The notes beneath the pieces are model-generated. The model did no database searches and was not told the DNA's origin. It worked only from the letters and a program-made list of their open reading frames with translations. A stretch of DNA of 64,000 bases, from positions 1-64,000 of IMG/VR virus record IMGVR_UViG_3300031857_000140. The stretch is one strand, 5' to 3'. This stretch comes from a virus. Positions 28,591-35,929 of the stretch are shown here, piece by piece; the stretch's first letter is position 1; every line of letters starts with the position of its first letter. The translations under genes and the position numbers were made by a program.

Positions 28591-28809
28591 ATGGGATGGA
28601 AGGAGATTTTCAAGAATAGTAACGACTACAACGAGAAGAACATACTCGGTGCTTTGTCGTTTGCAGTGATGGTTATGGTGATGATTGCCGACCTCGTAAC
28701 GGGAGTTATGGGCACGCATCTTCCCCTTAACGAATACGTATACAACAGCTTTGTAATAGTAACTCTGGGTTGCTTTGGCATCTCAGGAATAGAGAAATTC
28801 GCTAAGTAA
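28591..28809 (+). CDS. Probable holin
   Basis: A 72-aa protein with two hydrophobic helices, roughly residues 21-41 (LGALSFAVMVMVMIADLVTG) and 47-67 (YVYNSFVIVTLGCFGISGI), a short linker and charged ends: a class II holin-like topology. It is the first gene of a cluster of small membrane proteins ending in a lipoprotein, which supports a lysis role. The start is chosen from the promoter placed four bases upstream. No specific holin family signature is certain. Confidence 0.6.
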   Translation: MGWKEIFKNSNDYNEKNILGALSFAVMVMVMIADLVTGVMGTHLPLNEYVYNSFVIVTLGCFGISGIEKFAK

Positions 28810-29060
28810 TGAAAATGCCCGTGTCATTCGACCAGTTCCAAAAGCATCCGGTCGCTGCCATCGCCTTCATCGCGCTTGTCGCAATCGGCTATCTTTACGT
28901 AGACCAGAAGATGACTAATGGTAAGATAGATGACCGATGCCAAACAAGGGTAACGGAGCTTGAAGTAAAGGTCGACAAATATGTTGAGCATATTCGTCGC
29001 CTCGATTCAGCTCTCGCTTACACAAGTGCTAAAAACGAAATGCTCATACAGACCAAATGA
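28809..29060 (+). CDS. Membrane-anchored coiled-coil protein of lysis cassette
   Basis: An 83-aa protein whose start overlaps the holin stop. It has one N-terminal transmembrane helix (HPVAAIAFIALVAIGYLYV, residues 13-31) followed by a charged helical segment (TELEVKVDKYVEHIRRLDSAL). This N-in, C-periplasmic topology with a coiled coil resembles an inner-membrane spanin subunit, but the next gene has the same design, so which of them is the spanin is unclear. It overlaps the next gene by ATGA. Confidence 0.55.
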   Translation: MKMPVSFDQFQKHPVAAIAFIALVAIGYLYVDQKMTNGKIDDRCQTRVTELEVKVDKYVEHIRRLDSALAYTSAKNEMLIQTK

Positions 29061-29398
29061 CACGCTCAATTCTCTTCCTCGCTGCAGGAATCACTGTAGG
29101 TGCCCTCATCGCCAAGAAACAAGAACCAGAAAAGCCTGTTGACCCCGTTGATTTGATTATTGAGAAATCAAATCAGACCATGAAGCAAGCAAGCGAAGTG
29201 TCCGCAAAGGCAGACAAGCAAGTAGCCAAAAGCATCGGAGAGATGAAGCAGACCATTCAGGTTCTGGAAGAGGAGAAGGAACAGTTGGTTGAACAAGTAA
29301 AGGTCATGCAAGATGAGATTGTTGCCGTTAAGTCTGCTCCTGTGCAGCCTTTCGATGTACTCGCAATCGGTGTACCCGATACAGCGAGTAGAAAATAA
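29057..29398 (+). CDS. Candidate inner-membrane spanin (i-spanin)
   Basis: A 113-aa protein with an N-terminal hydrophobic helix (SILFLAAGITVGALIA, residues 4-19) and a long heptad-rich coiled coil (residues 35-95, with EMKQTIQVLEEEKEQLVEQVKVMQ). This is the classic layout of an i-spanin, which links to an outer-membrane lipoprotein to fuse the two membranes at lysis. The probable lipoprotein partner is at 29675. The 3' end overlaps the next gene by 86 bases in another frame. Confidence 0.55.
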   Translation: MTRSILFLAAGITVGALIAKKQEPEKPVDPVDLIIEKSNQTMKQASEVSAKADKQVAKSIGEMKQTIQVLEEEKEQLVEQVKVMQDEIVAVKSAPVQPFDVLAIGVPDTASRK

Positions 29399-29678
29399 AG
29401 ACACCGTAGTCGTAATGACTAAGGCACAAGCGATTGCGATGAACAATCGCTTTCTTTCCATGGACTCAACAATCAAAGCATACGATGAAGCCTACAAACT
29501 CAAGTATTTTCAGTATCATAGCGCAAGCCAAGCTTTGGCTCGCCAAGATTCAATCATTGCTGAACTCAATCGACAGCTCCTCGTCAAGCCCTCGTTCAAA
29601 AAAATGACGCAACAGGACGTTTTCATGTCCGTGTATTTCATCGTATTTTCGTCGGCCCTAATGTACTTGACGCTGTGA
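29313..29678 (+). CDS. Secreted protein overlapping spanin gene
   Basis: A 121-aa protein. Residues 1-18 look like a signal peptide (MRLLPLSLLLCSLSMYSQ, with a SYSQ-like end common in Bacteroidota), followed by a helical periplasmic part and a C-terminal hydrophobic helix (VFMSVYFIVFSSALMYLTL). The first 86 bases lie inside the upstream spanin candidate in a different frame, as seen in overlapping Rz/Rz1-type pairs. The stop overlaps the next GTG start (GTGA). Function unknown beyond membrane/lysis context. Confidence 0.55.
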   Translation: MRLLPLSLLLCSLSMYSQSVYPIQRVENKDTVVVMTKAQAIAMNNRFLSMDSTIKAYDEAYKLKYFQYHSASQALARQDSIIAELNRQLLVKPSFKKMTQQDVFMSVYFIVFSSALMYLTL

Positions 29679-30118
29679 AATGGTTCTCTCTGGTTATCGC
29701 AATCCCCTTACTCGTTGGGTGTTCGGCAGAATGGCATCTAAAGAAGGCCATCAAGAAGAACCCCGCATTGTTGTCGGAGCCCACGGTTGTTACGAAATGG
29801 GACACGATTACGATGCCGCCGATAACCATCGTGGACACGCTGGAGATACCAGCGGTTGGCGACAGCTCCGTAATAGAAAACGACTCACTACAAGTAGTCG
29901 TTAAGACCGTAGTCGACCAGAACGGAAACAAGCGTCTGTCCGTTTCGGCTAAGACAAAAACCATCCGGGTTCCCCATTATGTCAAGGTAGAATGCCCACC
30001 ACAGGTTAAGCTGTTGGCCATTCCTTGGTACTACAAAGTGTACAAGGTGTCATTTTTCATCTTGATACTCCTGCTGATTGTGGCTCTTGCTCGGCGCATC
30101 AGCTCATCCATTGTTTAA
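29675..30118 (+). CDS. Probable outer-membrane lipoprotein (o-spanin candidate)
   Basis: A 147-aa protein starting with GTG. It has a lipobox, LLVGC, with the acylated Cys at residue 16, followed by SAEWHLKKAIKKNP, a phrase I know from lipoproteins of Bacteroidota phages. The middle is a Val/Thr/Asp-rich beta region, and a C-terminal hydrophobic helix (KVSFFILILLLIVALA, about residues 124-139) precedes an Arg-rich end. Having both a lipid anchor and a C-terminal membrane helix is like a unimolecular spanin, which would bridge outer and inner membranes alone. It is the last gene of the lysis cassette. Confidence 0.65.
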   Translation: MKWFSLVIAIPLLVGCSAEWHLKKAIKKNPALLSEPTVVTKWDTITMPPITIVDTLEIPAVGDSSVIENDSLQVVVKTVVDQNGNKRLSVSAKTKTIRVPHYVKVECPPQVKLLAIPWYYKVYKVSFFILILLLIVALARRISSSIV

Positions 30119-30132
30119 CCAAAAAATATAAC

Positions 30133-30140
30133 TACCTTTG
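30133..30140 (+). promoter_or_regulatory. TAnnTTTG promoter
   Basis: TACCTTTG after the lysis genes. It overlaps the TTG at 30138, which makes that codon an unlikely start for the next gene; ATG 30180 is preferred. Confidence 0.45.
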
Positions 30141-30179
30141 AATCAGGAAGTAACGGCTATTGCCAAAAAGAAACTACCA

Positions 30180-30383
30180 ATGGAATGGGAATACTACACC
30201 AATCCGAGCAAGAAAATCCAGATTGACAACCTTCTTGAGAAGGCAGCTTCGGTGTTCGCAAACTGCGACTCTACCAAAGAAGCGCGCGCTGAAGCACGTA
30301 GTCAGGAAAAGAAAATCTTGAGCGAGATTGCTAAAATTGATGCCCTCTTCGCTGAGCGATGCGGGTGCAACGAGCTATACTAA
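30180..30383 (+). CDS. Small helical protein of unknown function
   Basis: A 67-aa protein starting MEWEYYTNPSKKIQIDN, charged and helical, with CGC near the C-terminus. A longer reading from TTG 30138 is possible but would begin inside the promoter. It is the last rightward gene; its stop overlaps tail-to-tail by 9 bases with the leftward glycosyltransferase gene, with no terminator between them, so opposing transcripts would collide here. No family recognised. Confidence 0.5.
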   Translation: MEWEYYTNPSKKIQIDNLLEKAASVFANCDSTKEARAEARSQEKKILSEIAKIDALFAERCGCNELY

Positions 30384-31340
30384 ACCCTTTAGTCGCTCCT
30401 TGTTGATTTGGGAGATGTCGTAGTGCTTTTTACAGTACTCATATAGCTCCCCAGCAAGGTTTTGCGCCTTCTCTAACGTCATCTCGGCAACAGCTTTTCT
30501 CCAGTCTTCTGGAGTATTGCAGAGTATTCCCGTCTTATTGTGGATGATTGCCTCCTTGTACGGCGTAGTATTCGAAGCGATGATTGCTGTCTTGGTATAT
30601 CCAGCCTCAACCACCTTTAGTTCGGACTTGCAGCGATTGAACTTGTTGTTGAGCAGCGGAGCCAGAGCCACATCAAAGTGGCGATAGAGCTGCGCGTATA
30701 GGTGGATGTCCAGAGGATACATCGTGTACTTAGCACGAAGAAGGTCTGGATAGTCCATAAGGTTCATGCAGTACAGCTCGTAATCCTCAAAGGTCATGCC
30801 CATTGAGAGCAGGTCATTGCGGTGCCCGTTGGCACCGAGGTAGCCAAAACGAACCAGTCCCTTTGGGTTAGCATCCTTCTCCTGCTCGGCCCATTGCTTT
30901 TCCTTTTCGTATACCGTATTTGGAATGATTCTAAATAAGGCATTCTTGTTTACCTTCCGCATCTTGTGTTCGAGTACCGGGGATGGCGTCCAAATCTCAT
31001 CTGCGATGCGTATGCTGGCGAGGATTTCTCGCGACACTTGCTTCTTGTAGAACTCCTTGGCTGGGTTGTCGTCGGGCAGTTCCCAGAAGTCATCGTTGTC
31101 AAGGATAAGCTTGACCTTGTAGCGCTTGAGCCAACGCTTGAATGCGTTGTAGTTAGAGACGGTGCAACGGCGAGACACTACTACCGAACTTACTTGGGTC
31201 ATATCAAACTCCTTGAGCTCGTCAAAGCTGGCGAAGAAGTGGATATTGATTCCCTCCTCCGCTTTAAGGCGGAGGAAGGGAGTCATCAATCTGTGGTAGT
31301 TGATGCCGTTTAGGCCATCAAGGAATATCAATGTTATCAT
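30375..31340 (-). CDS. GT-B fold glycosyltransferase (GT4-like)
   Basis: A 321-aa protein. The N-terminal domain starts TLIFLDGLNGINYHRLMTPF and includes LILDNDDFWELP; the C-terminal domain has VRFGYLGANGHRNDL and then CKSELKVVEAGYTKTAIIAS, matching the E-x7-E motif of nucleotide-sugar binding in GT4-type enzymes, followed by TGILCN. It lacks a signal peptide or membrane helix, so it acts in the cytoplasm, using an NDP-sugar. Targets could be modified phage DNA, a virion protein or a host glycan precursor. It is the last gene of the long leftward block. Confident on family, not on substrate. Confidence 0.75.
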   Translation of the reverse strand: MITLIFLDGLNGINYHRLMTPFLRLKAEEGINIHFFASFDELKEFDMTQVSSVVVSRRCTVSNYNAFKRWLKRYKVKLILDNDDFWELPDDNPAKEFYKKQVSREILASIRIADEIWTPSPVLEHKMRKVNKNALFRIIPNTVYEKEKQWAEQEKDANPKGLVRFGYLGANGHRNDLLSMGMTFEDYELYCMNLMDYPDLLRAKYTMYPLDIHLYAQLYRHFDVALAPLLNNKFNRCKSELKVVEAGYTKTAIIASNTTPYKEAIIHNKTGILCNTPEDWRKAVAEMTLEKAQNLAGELYEYCKKHYDISQINKERLKGLV

Positions 31341-31545
31341 CGTAGTATTCCAACAGCGCAGCTCGAATCATATCGAACTCTCCGTCGATGTCTCTTTTGA
31401 ATTTACGTATAGTATTGTGCAGTCTGTCGGCGTCAACCCTTGGACTTCCTTCGTCGTTGTGCAGGCTTTCGTACAGGTTGGTCGCTGCATTCGCTATCCT
31501 CGACGTTGCCAAGAAGTATGTCCGACTCAATTCCTCTTTGTCCAT
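31318..31545 (-). CDS. Small helical protein overlapping RusA-like gene
   Basis: A 75-aa acidic helical protein starting MDKEELSRTYFLATSRIANAA. It overlaps the end of the RusA-like gene by 113 bases in another frame, and the start of the glycosyltransferase by 23. Its composition is protein-like, while the overlapping RusA tail is low-complexity and basic, so I think it is real. No family recognised. Confidence 0.45.
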   Translation of the reverse strand: MDKEELSRTYFLATSRIANAATNLYESLHNDEGSPRVDADRLHNTIRKFKRDIDGEFDMIRAALLEYYDDNIDIP

Positions 31546-31894
31546 GGGATATGATGGTAGCTATAAATTGCTCTTTGGGTAGAGATGGGTCGAATCTTGT
31601 TTCTTGCGAGAGATAGTACTTCGGAGTATCGTCAGGAATATGACCGTGATTTCGAAGATAATCAGCAAGGAACTTACTGCAGCAAATAGCGTTGTCAACA
31701 TCATAGCGGCAGTTGTAGCGAACAGCAATCGAAATTCTTTCCAGGCGAAACTTACCGTAAGGTGCAAGCGCAACAGCGATGGCCTTCCAGTATGATTCTT
31801 TGTGCTTCTTTCTGACCATGAAATGTCTCCCTGCATAATATGCATTAAGGCTTGGCGGCTTTGGTAGAGCAATTTCAATAGTCCCATTGTTCAC
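31433..31894 (-). CDS. rusA: RusA-like Holliday junction resolvase
   Basis: A 153-aa protein. The start, IEIALPKPPSLNAYYAGRHF, and the block YDVDNAICCSKFLADYL followed by GHIPDD match the RusA family, whose acidic metal ligands lie in the DVDN and DD motifs. It would cut four-way junctions made during recombination-dependent replication and clear branches before packaging. The C-terminal 30 residues, rich in Arg/Lys and ending QRRRKSKG, extend past the usual family length and overlap another reading frame. The gene lies 5 bases downstream of the primase-helicase. Confidence 0.75.
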   Translation of the reverse strand: MNNGTIEIALPKPPSLNAYYAGRHFMVRKKHKESYWKAIAVALAPYGKFRLERISIAVRYNCRYDVDNAICCSKFLADYLRNHGHIPDDTPKYYLSQETRFDPSLPKEQFIATIISHGQRGIESDILLGNVEDSECSDQPVRKPAQRRRKSKG

Positions 31895-31899
31895 TACCT

Positions 31900-33684
31900 C
31901 TAAGTTAGCTCAATCTTCCTGGAATCCAAATACATCGGGGAAAAAGTTTTCTTTCCGAAGATTGGGTACATCCCTGTCCGGTCGTTATTAAGCTGAAAGA
32001 TAACTGGCTGGTCGAACGGAGTGGGCGAGCCACCGGTCTCGGTGTTGCGCACTTTACGCACGTGAATCTCCGTTCTGAATCGCATCTCTGGCTCAGGGTG
32101 CAAAACCTTACGGTGAAACGTAACAAACGAATCAGCACGGTTAACCCACTTGCCGCCACCTTCGGTGTCCTCCGCAAAGGGAGCCACTGGCAAGCCATCG
32201 GGCCCCTTTCTCCGAACAGCTTCTGTAATGGCGTGTGTGTTTACCCACACCGCCATATCGTTCTGCGTAGCGAAGGTTAGGAACTCAGAGGCGGCCTCGT
32301 AGTGGTATTCGTGAGAGGTTATGCCTGAGCTGTTCTTACCCACGGTAATCTTCAAGCTGTTGTATGGGTCGATTAGGTATCCATCATAGCGCTCCTGACG
32401 TACCAGCTTCTCCGCAAAAACCATCAGGTCTGCATAGCTATACACCTGCGCGTTGCTGATGATGGTGAAGTGCTTGTTGACCCACTTGAATGCCTCGCTG
32501 CGTTCTTCGTGGCGCATCATGTCAATGGGCTTGTCGAGCAAGAACTCCATAAGCCGCATCTTAAAGGATGCGGTCTTGTTCTCGCTGGAATAGACCACCC
32601 ATCGCCAGCCATGCAGCACAGCTGATGATACCATAAGGAACTGAGCCATCGTGGTCTTACCCACGTTGCTATGACCATTGATTATGGTGAACTCCTTCTT
32701 AAATAAGAAATACTTATCAAGCCATTCGAATCCAGTGGTGAGTCCGCGGACAATCTCTCCACGCGCAAACTTCTCAATCCAGTTGTAGTCTGAATCATCG
32801 GATGAGATGAACGACATATCCCCATCGTTGATTTGCATATCTCTGCGGATACGCGCCTCGTCTTCGATGACATCACGGATGGGCATCCGCTTGCCTTCCT
32901 CGATTCCATCTCGGATGGTCTTGCGTGCATTAGCCGGGTCTTCTACGTTTTCTTTCTTGAGAATCTCACGGATAAGGACACGCTCGGCTTCATCTTCCTC
33001 CATCCGACCGGCGGCAATATAGCCGCCGCAAAGGATGGCTGCACGAAGTAGTATGGCGTGCTTCTCTCCGTCTTGCGCACGGCGCACCATGCGTGCCACG
33101 ATGTTGAGCTTCTCGTAGTCGGTATGCAGCTCTTGGATTTGAGCTACTTGCTGCTCCTGCTGCTCCTTGAGCATACCGCCGAACACCTTGCTGTTCTCGT
33201 TGAGGACAAGCTCTGGGTCGTAGCTCTCAAAACACGCACGAGATTCATTAACTCCCGATGGGTCGGCCATGAGTCCATAGGTGCTATCAAAGTACGACTG
33301 GAGCGACCGGAAGTGCTCTCTGTGGCGCTCTGGGTTGCTTACTCGTACGAGGGCTTTGAGGCCCTCTCCCGAAGGAGAAATCCAGCAGGCATACACATAC
33401 TCATCCGTAGAGAGCAGAGCCTTTGAGGCCTCTGCGTTTACGTGGTCAAAGTCAAGCACGATAAGGCCGCTGTGTGCCTCAAGCGCATCGTCCTTTCTCG
33501 TGGTGAAGACCCCGGAGAAAAGGGCTACAGGCAAAGACCTTTTGAGCTCGCTGTTTCCTGCTCGGATAGCAAGAATGTTATCCATGCTCTTGCCGCTTAC
33601 AATGCGCTCAAGGGCGGCCTTGACATCTATGTAGTGCGGCTTGTCCGTTTTGGTGACGGACTGAAACATTGTGATGGTGCTCAT
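31900..33684 (-). CDS. Fused primase (BT4734/VirE-N type) and RecA-like replicative helicase
   Basis: A 594-aa protein. Residues about 15-160 match the BT4734/VirE N-terminal domain, a prim-pol-like module of Bacteroidota elements: LIVLDFDHV (with the DFD acidic pair), then WISPSGEGLKALVRV and NESRACFESYDP. Residues about 310-560 form a DnaB/RecA-type ATPase: TGFEWLDKYF, Walker A GHSNVGKTT, Walker B-like YDGYLIDPYNS, and WVNTHA. One polypeptide with both activities parallels T7 gp4. With no DNA polymerase in the window, it probably works with the host replisome. It overlaps the downstream stop of the next upstream gene by 4 bases. Confidence 0.75.
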   Translation of the reverse strand: MSTITMFQSVTKTDKPHYIDVKAALERIVSGKSMDNILAIRAGNSELKRSLPVALFSGVFTTRKDDALEAHSGLIVLDFDHVNAEASKALLSTDEYVYACWISPSGEGLKALVRVSNPERHREHFRSLQSYFDSTYGLMADPSGVNESRACFESYDPELVLNENSKVFGGMLKEQQEQQVAQIQELHTDYEKLNIVARMVRRAQDGEKHAILLRAAILCGGYIAAGRMEEDEAERVLIREILKKENVEDPANARKTIRDGIEEGKRMPIRDVIEDEARIRRDMQINDGDMSFISSDDSDYNWIEKFARGEIVRGLTTGFEWLDKYFLFKKEFTIINGHSNVGKTTMAQFLMVSSAVLHGWRWVVYSSENKTASFKMRLMEFLLDKPIDMMRHEERSEAFKWVNKHFTIISNAQVYSYADLMVFAEKLVRQERYDGYLIDPYNSLKITVGKNSSGITSHEYHYEAASEFLTFATQNDMAVWVNTHAITEAVRRKGPDGLPVAPFAEDTEGGGKWVNRADSFVTFHRKVLHPEPEMRFRTEIHVRKVRNTETGGSPTPFDQPVIFQLNNDRTGMYPIFGKKTFSPMYLDSRKIELT

Positions 33685-33980
33685 TTGAATTCTTTGTCGT
33701 AGTCTTTTTCCTTGTGAAAAAACGAGCGAGATATGGGCTTGCTTTCGTAAATCTTGATGACACGAAAGTTGTGCACGACCTTGCTACCAATAACTGCGCT
33801 CTGCAGTGAATTGATTATGTCTTTCGACCTATTCATCGAAAGCAAATCCTTTGCCCTTGATACCATTTGAATGGGCACCTCTTCGGTGCCCTTCGTGTTT
33901 GATATAAGGTTCTTTCCTTTCTTGGTGTGCCAGAACACCTGCAGCTTGTGCAGGTATATCATCTGCCCCTCTTCAGACAT
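33681..33980 (-). CDS. Small protein upstream of primase-helicase
   Basis: A 99-aa basic protein, MSEEGQMIYLHKLQVFWHT and so on. I start at ATG 33980, one base after the preceding gene's stop, rather than the in-frame ATG at 34058, which would overlap that gene by 77 bases. Its tail, EKDYDKEF, overlaps the primase start. A role in replication (for example helicase loading) is possible from position only. Confidence 0.5.
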   Translation of the reverse strand: MSEEGQMIYLHKLQVFWHTKKGKNLISNTKGTEEVPIQMVSRAKDLLSMNRSKDIINSLQSAVIGSKVVHNFRVIKIYESKPISRSFFHKEKDYDKEFK

Positions 33981-33981
33981 A

Positions 33982-34542
33982 CTAAAGAGCCTTTGCCAAT
34001 ACCAGTTCTTCGGTGGTGATGGGATTATATAGCTCGTACTCTTGTATTGCTTCGACAAGCGATGTAGCCCTAACTACCGGAGCTATGTACTTGTCGTTCT
34101 TTTCCATGTAGTACGTGAGCATATAATCCTTATACACTCTGTTCTTTTCTTTGTTGGAGACCATGTGCTTTATTTGAAGTGCGCCATCTCGGAACCTTGC
34201 AGTGTACCACGAATCGTAGTATCCTCCGCTTGGAGTTAAGGATAGTGCGGTGTTGTGTTTTTTGATGCTGTGCAATGTGCTTGGATGGTCTCTGCTAAAG
34301 AGGTCCCCAAGCTCCATTAGTGAAAGTCCGGTGTTCTCTCGAAGGTAGCCCCACACCATGCGGCGTGTCTCTACGGCATTACGCTCGCGCGTCTTATCGT
34401 AGAGCAATGAAGGCGACACCTTGTTGATGCTGCAGAATACGTTTATCACAATGTCAATCAGCGCGTGTACGCTAATTGCCCTTGGTTCATTCTCGTTAGT
34501 ATCGCTCATGGTATGTGAGGTTGTCGTATTCGTTTGGACCAA
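33982..34542 (-). CDS. DnaA domain IV-like DNA-binding protein
   Basis: A 186-aa protein. Residues about 43-97 resemble the C-terminal DNA-binding domain of DnaA: KTRERNAVETRRMVWGYL (basic loop and helix), then LSLMELGDLFSRDHPSTLHS, close to the DnaA signature around RDH-(S)T. No AAA+ ATPase domain is present. It could bind an origin in place of, or in competition with, host DnaA, and sits one base from the gene before the primase-helicase. ATG 34509 is an alternative start that shortens the overlap with the upstream gene from 47 to 14 bases. Confidence 0.7.
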   Translation of the reverse strand: MVQTNTTTSHTMSDTNENEPRAISVHALIDIVINVFCSINKVSPSLLYDKTRERNAVETRRMVWGYLRENTGLSLMELGDLFSRDHPSTLHSIKKHNTALSLTPSGGYYDSWYTARFRDGALQIKHMVSNKEKNRVYKDYMLTYYMEKNDKYIAPVVRATSLVEAIQEYELYNPITTEELVLAKAL

Positions 34543-34960
34543 AGTATACCCACGCTGTCATCGGCGTATCAATCTCATCAATGGTGATGCTTGTCTCTCG
34601 GCGGCGGTACCACAGCGGATGGCCTTCCAAGATGTCAAGGCGGCGAAGCGCATTCTTGTTTACCAAGTATAGCTCTACCTCCACGTTGTAGCCCTTGTTC
34701 TTCTTGTAGAGAAGAAACGGAAGACCACCTTGGCGGATTACGAGCGGGTATTTCTCGGTGGTCTTTCCTTTGCCCACAAAGATGGCATCCTCCAGTAGGA
34801 AGTTGTTACCATATCCGCTTTTCAGCGTGCCGTACACGGCAACAGCTATATCGTTATCTAAAACATTATGCTCCCCCTGCATACCAGTAGGCTTAGATAA
34901 TACTCCAGATAGTCTTTCGTTCCGCTCATTATTGGATTGCTGTCCCATGTTAGTTTCCAT
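34496..34960 (-). CDS. Gamma-glutamylcyclotransferase (GGCT/AIG2-like)
   Basis: A 154-aa protein. Residues 40-50 read AVAVYGTLKSG, the YGTLR-type signature loop of the family, and later EVELYLV and LDILEGHPLWYRR carry the region of the catalytic Glu. Family members release 5-oxoproline from gamma-glutamyl amines. The first 35 residues are probably disordered; internal ATGs exist, so the start is uncertain. This matters because the same leftward block encodes an amidoligase and a class II glutamine amidotransferase, known partners of AIG2-like enzymes in conserved neighbourhoods. It may trim or recycle a gamma-glutamyl product. Confidence 0.75.
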   Translation of the reverse strand: METNMGQQSNNERNERLSGVLSKPTGMQGEHNVLDNDIAVAVYGTLKSGYGNNFLLEDAIFVGKGKTTEKYPLVIRQGGLPFLLYKKNKGYNVEVELYLVNKNALRRLDILEGHPLWYRRRETSITIDEIDTPMTAWVYFGPNEYDNLTYHERY

Positions 34961-35005
34961 TGTTTTGAATTTTCGTCGTAAGTAATTTGGAATGACTGAT
35001 AGAAG

Positions 35006-35197
35006 TCACTCCTGCGTTTTCCCTGCCTCATCTGCCTTCCTATTTATCCATCTGCTGTACATCTTCGCGGCAACAGCTAATCGCTGCGGCGCGAACTTAT
35101 AGGTGCTCTTTAGGCGTGCTTGCGCGATGCGCATGAACTGGTTCATCTGTTCTTCATTCTTCTTAAGGAAGAATCTTTGTAGGTCGTATAGGGTCAT
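35006..35197 (-). CDS. Small basic helical protein
   Basis: A 63-aa protein, MTLYDLQRFFLKKNEEQMNQ and on, helical, Arg/Lys-rich, probably nucleic acid- or protein-binding. It overlaps the upstream nuclease gene by 4 bases (ATGA type). No family recognised. Confidence 0.5.
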   Translation of the reverse strand: MTLYDLQRFFLKKNEEQMNQFMRIAQARLKSTYKFAPQRLAVAAKMYSRWINRKADEAGKTQE

Positions 35198-35592
35198 AGT
35201 AAATCTGTTGCTTTGATTAGAACTCCAAGCGAGGTGTTTTCATCTCCGCCCGGGACATTTTTACGTTCATACTTAGTCCTGCACAAGTCCTTGAGTCGGT
35301 TGGTAGACACAATGACAAGGTATAGGATGTCGTCTTCTTCCATGAATACTTCGTTATCCTTATGTCGGCATCCCTTTTCGGATGCCGCAATAAGCACCCA
35401 GTAGTCTGCCTCGGTCGTGGCTATGCCCGAAGGCTTGCCACGCGATGAGTACTCGATGTAGAAGTTACCAGTGCGATAGGTTGCGAAGTCCAGTTTGACT
35501 TCAACGGTTGTGTTGCTGAGCAGCTTGCCCAAAAGCAGTTCGCCCATTTTTCCGATGCGCAGGTCATGACGGAAATCAGAATTGTACTCCAT
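35194..35592 (-). CDS. PD-(D/E)XK nuclease-like protein
   Basis: A 132-aa protein. RIGKMGELLLGKLL is the first helix with a possible acidic ligand, VEVKLDFATYRTGNFYIEY holds a D..(X)..E-type core, and SRGKPSGIATTEADYWV follows. The 'TGN.YIEY.SRGKPSGI..T.ADYW' phrase is typical of small phage restriction-fold nucleases related to Holliday-type resolvases. Cleavage of branched or damaged DNA is the likely role. It is the first gene after the SSB-like gene's terminator on the leftward strand. Confidence 0.65.
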   Translation of the reverse strand: MEYNSDFRHDLRIGKMGELLLGKLLSNTTVEVKLDFATYRTGNFYIEYSSRGKPSGIATTEADYWVLIAASEKGCRHKDNEVFMEEDDILYLVIVSTNRLKDLCRTKYERKNVPGGDENTSLGVLIKATDLL

Positions 35593-35611
35593 CGCAGAAG
35601 AAAAGATGATA

Positions 35612-35646
35612 GTGAAAAGAAAAGAGGGCGGCTATAAGGCCGCCCC
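35612..35646 (-). terminator. Intrinsic terminator (leftward)
   Basis: On the minus strand GGGCGGC and GCCGCCC (35626-35632 with 35639-35645) form a 7-bp stem with a 6-base loop, followed by a U-rich tract. It lies just after the SSB-like gene, splitting the leftward block. Confidence 0.8.
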
Positions 35647-35653
35647 CTTATAC

Positions 35654-35929
35654 TTAGAACGGCAAGTCGTCGTCGGCACCGGCGGGAGCCTTCGATGCAC
35701 CCGGCTTGGTGCTTGCTGCTTTGGGATTGAACACGCTAATGAAGGCGCTGTCGTCCGTCTTGATAACGAAGTCAAGGTTTACGCTACCACGTGCGGTAAG
35801 GTATTTCTTGAGCTCATCAAGCTGTTCAGACTTGAACGAGATTGAGTACTTGCGTACGCCTGAATCGTAAGACTTAAGCTCGCCTACGTATCCAATATAG
35901 ATGTCTTTCTTTTCCATTTTGATTGACAA
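35654..35929 (-). CDS. SSB-like protein with acidic DDDLPF tail
   Basis: A 91-aa protein (ATG 35917 is an alternative start). A short beta-rich body (DIYIGYVGELKSYDSGVRKYSISF) is followed by a Pro/Ala/Lys linker and the C-terminal tip DDDLPF, which closely copies the bacterial SSB tip DDDIPF that recruits repair and replication partners. The body is shorter than a standard SSB OB fold, about 65 residues. It directly follows the PD-(D/E)XK exonuclease gene with no gap. I infer single-strand binding; the body itself is not a recognisable SSB. Confidence 0.6.
   Translation of the reverse strand: MSIKMEKKDIYIGYVGELKSYDSGVRKYSISFKSEQLDELKKYLTARGSVNLDFVIKTDDSAFISVFNPKAASTKPGASKAPAGADDDLPF

Noticed and set aside
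30138-30383. TTG start at 30138 for the 67-aa gene
   Set aside because: The codon lies inside the TACCTTTG promoter box; the ATG at 30180 is compatible with transcription from it.
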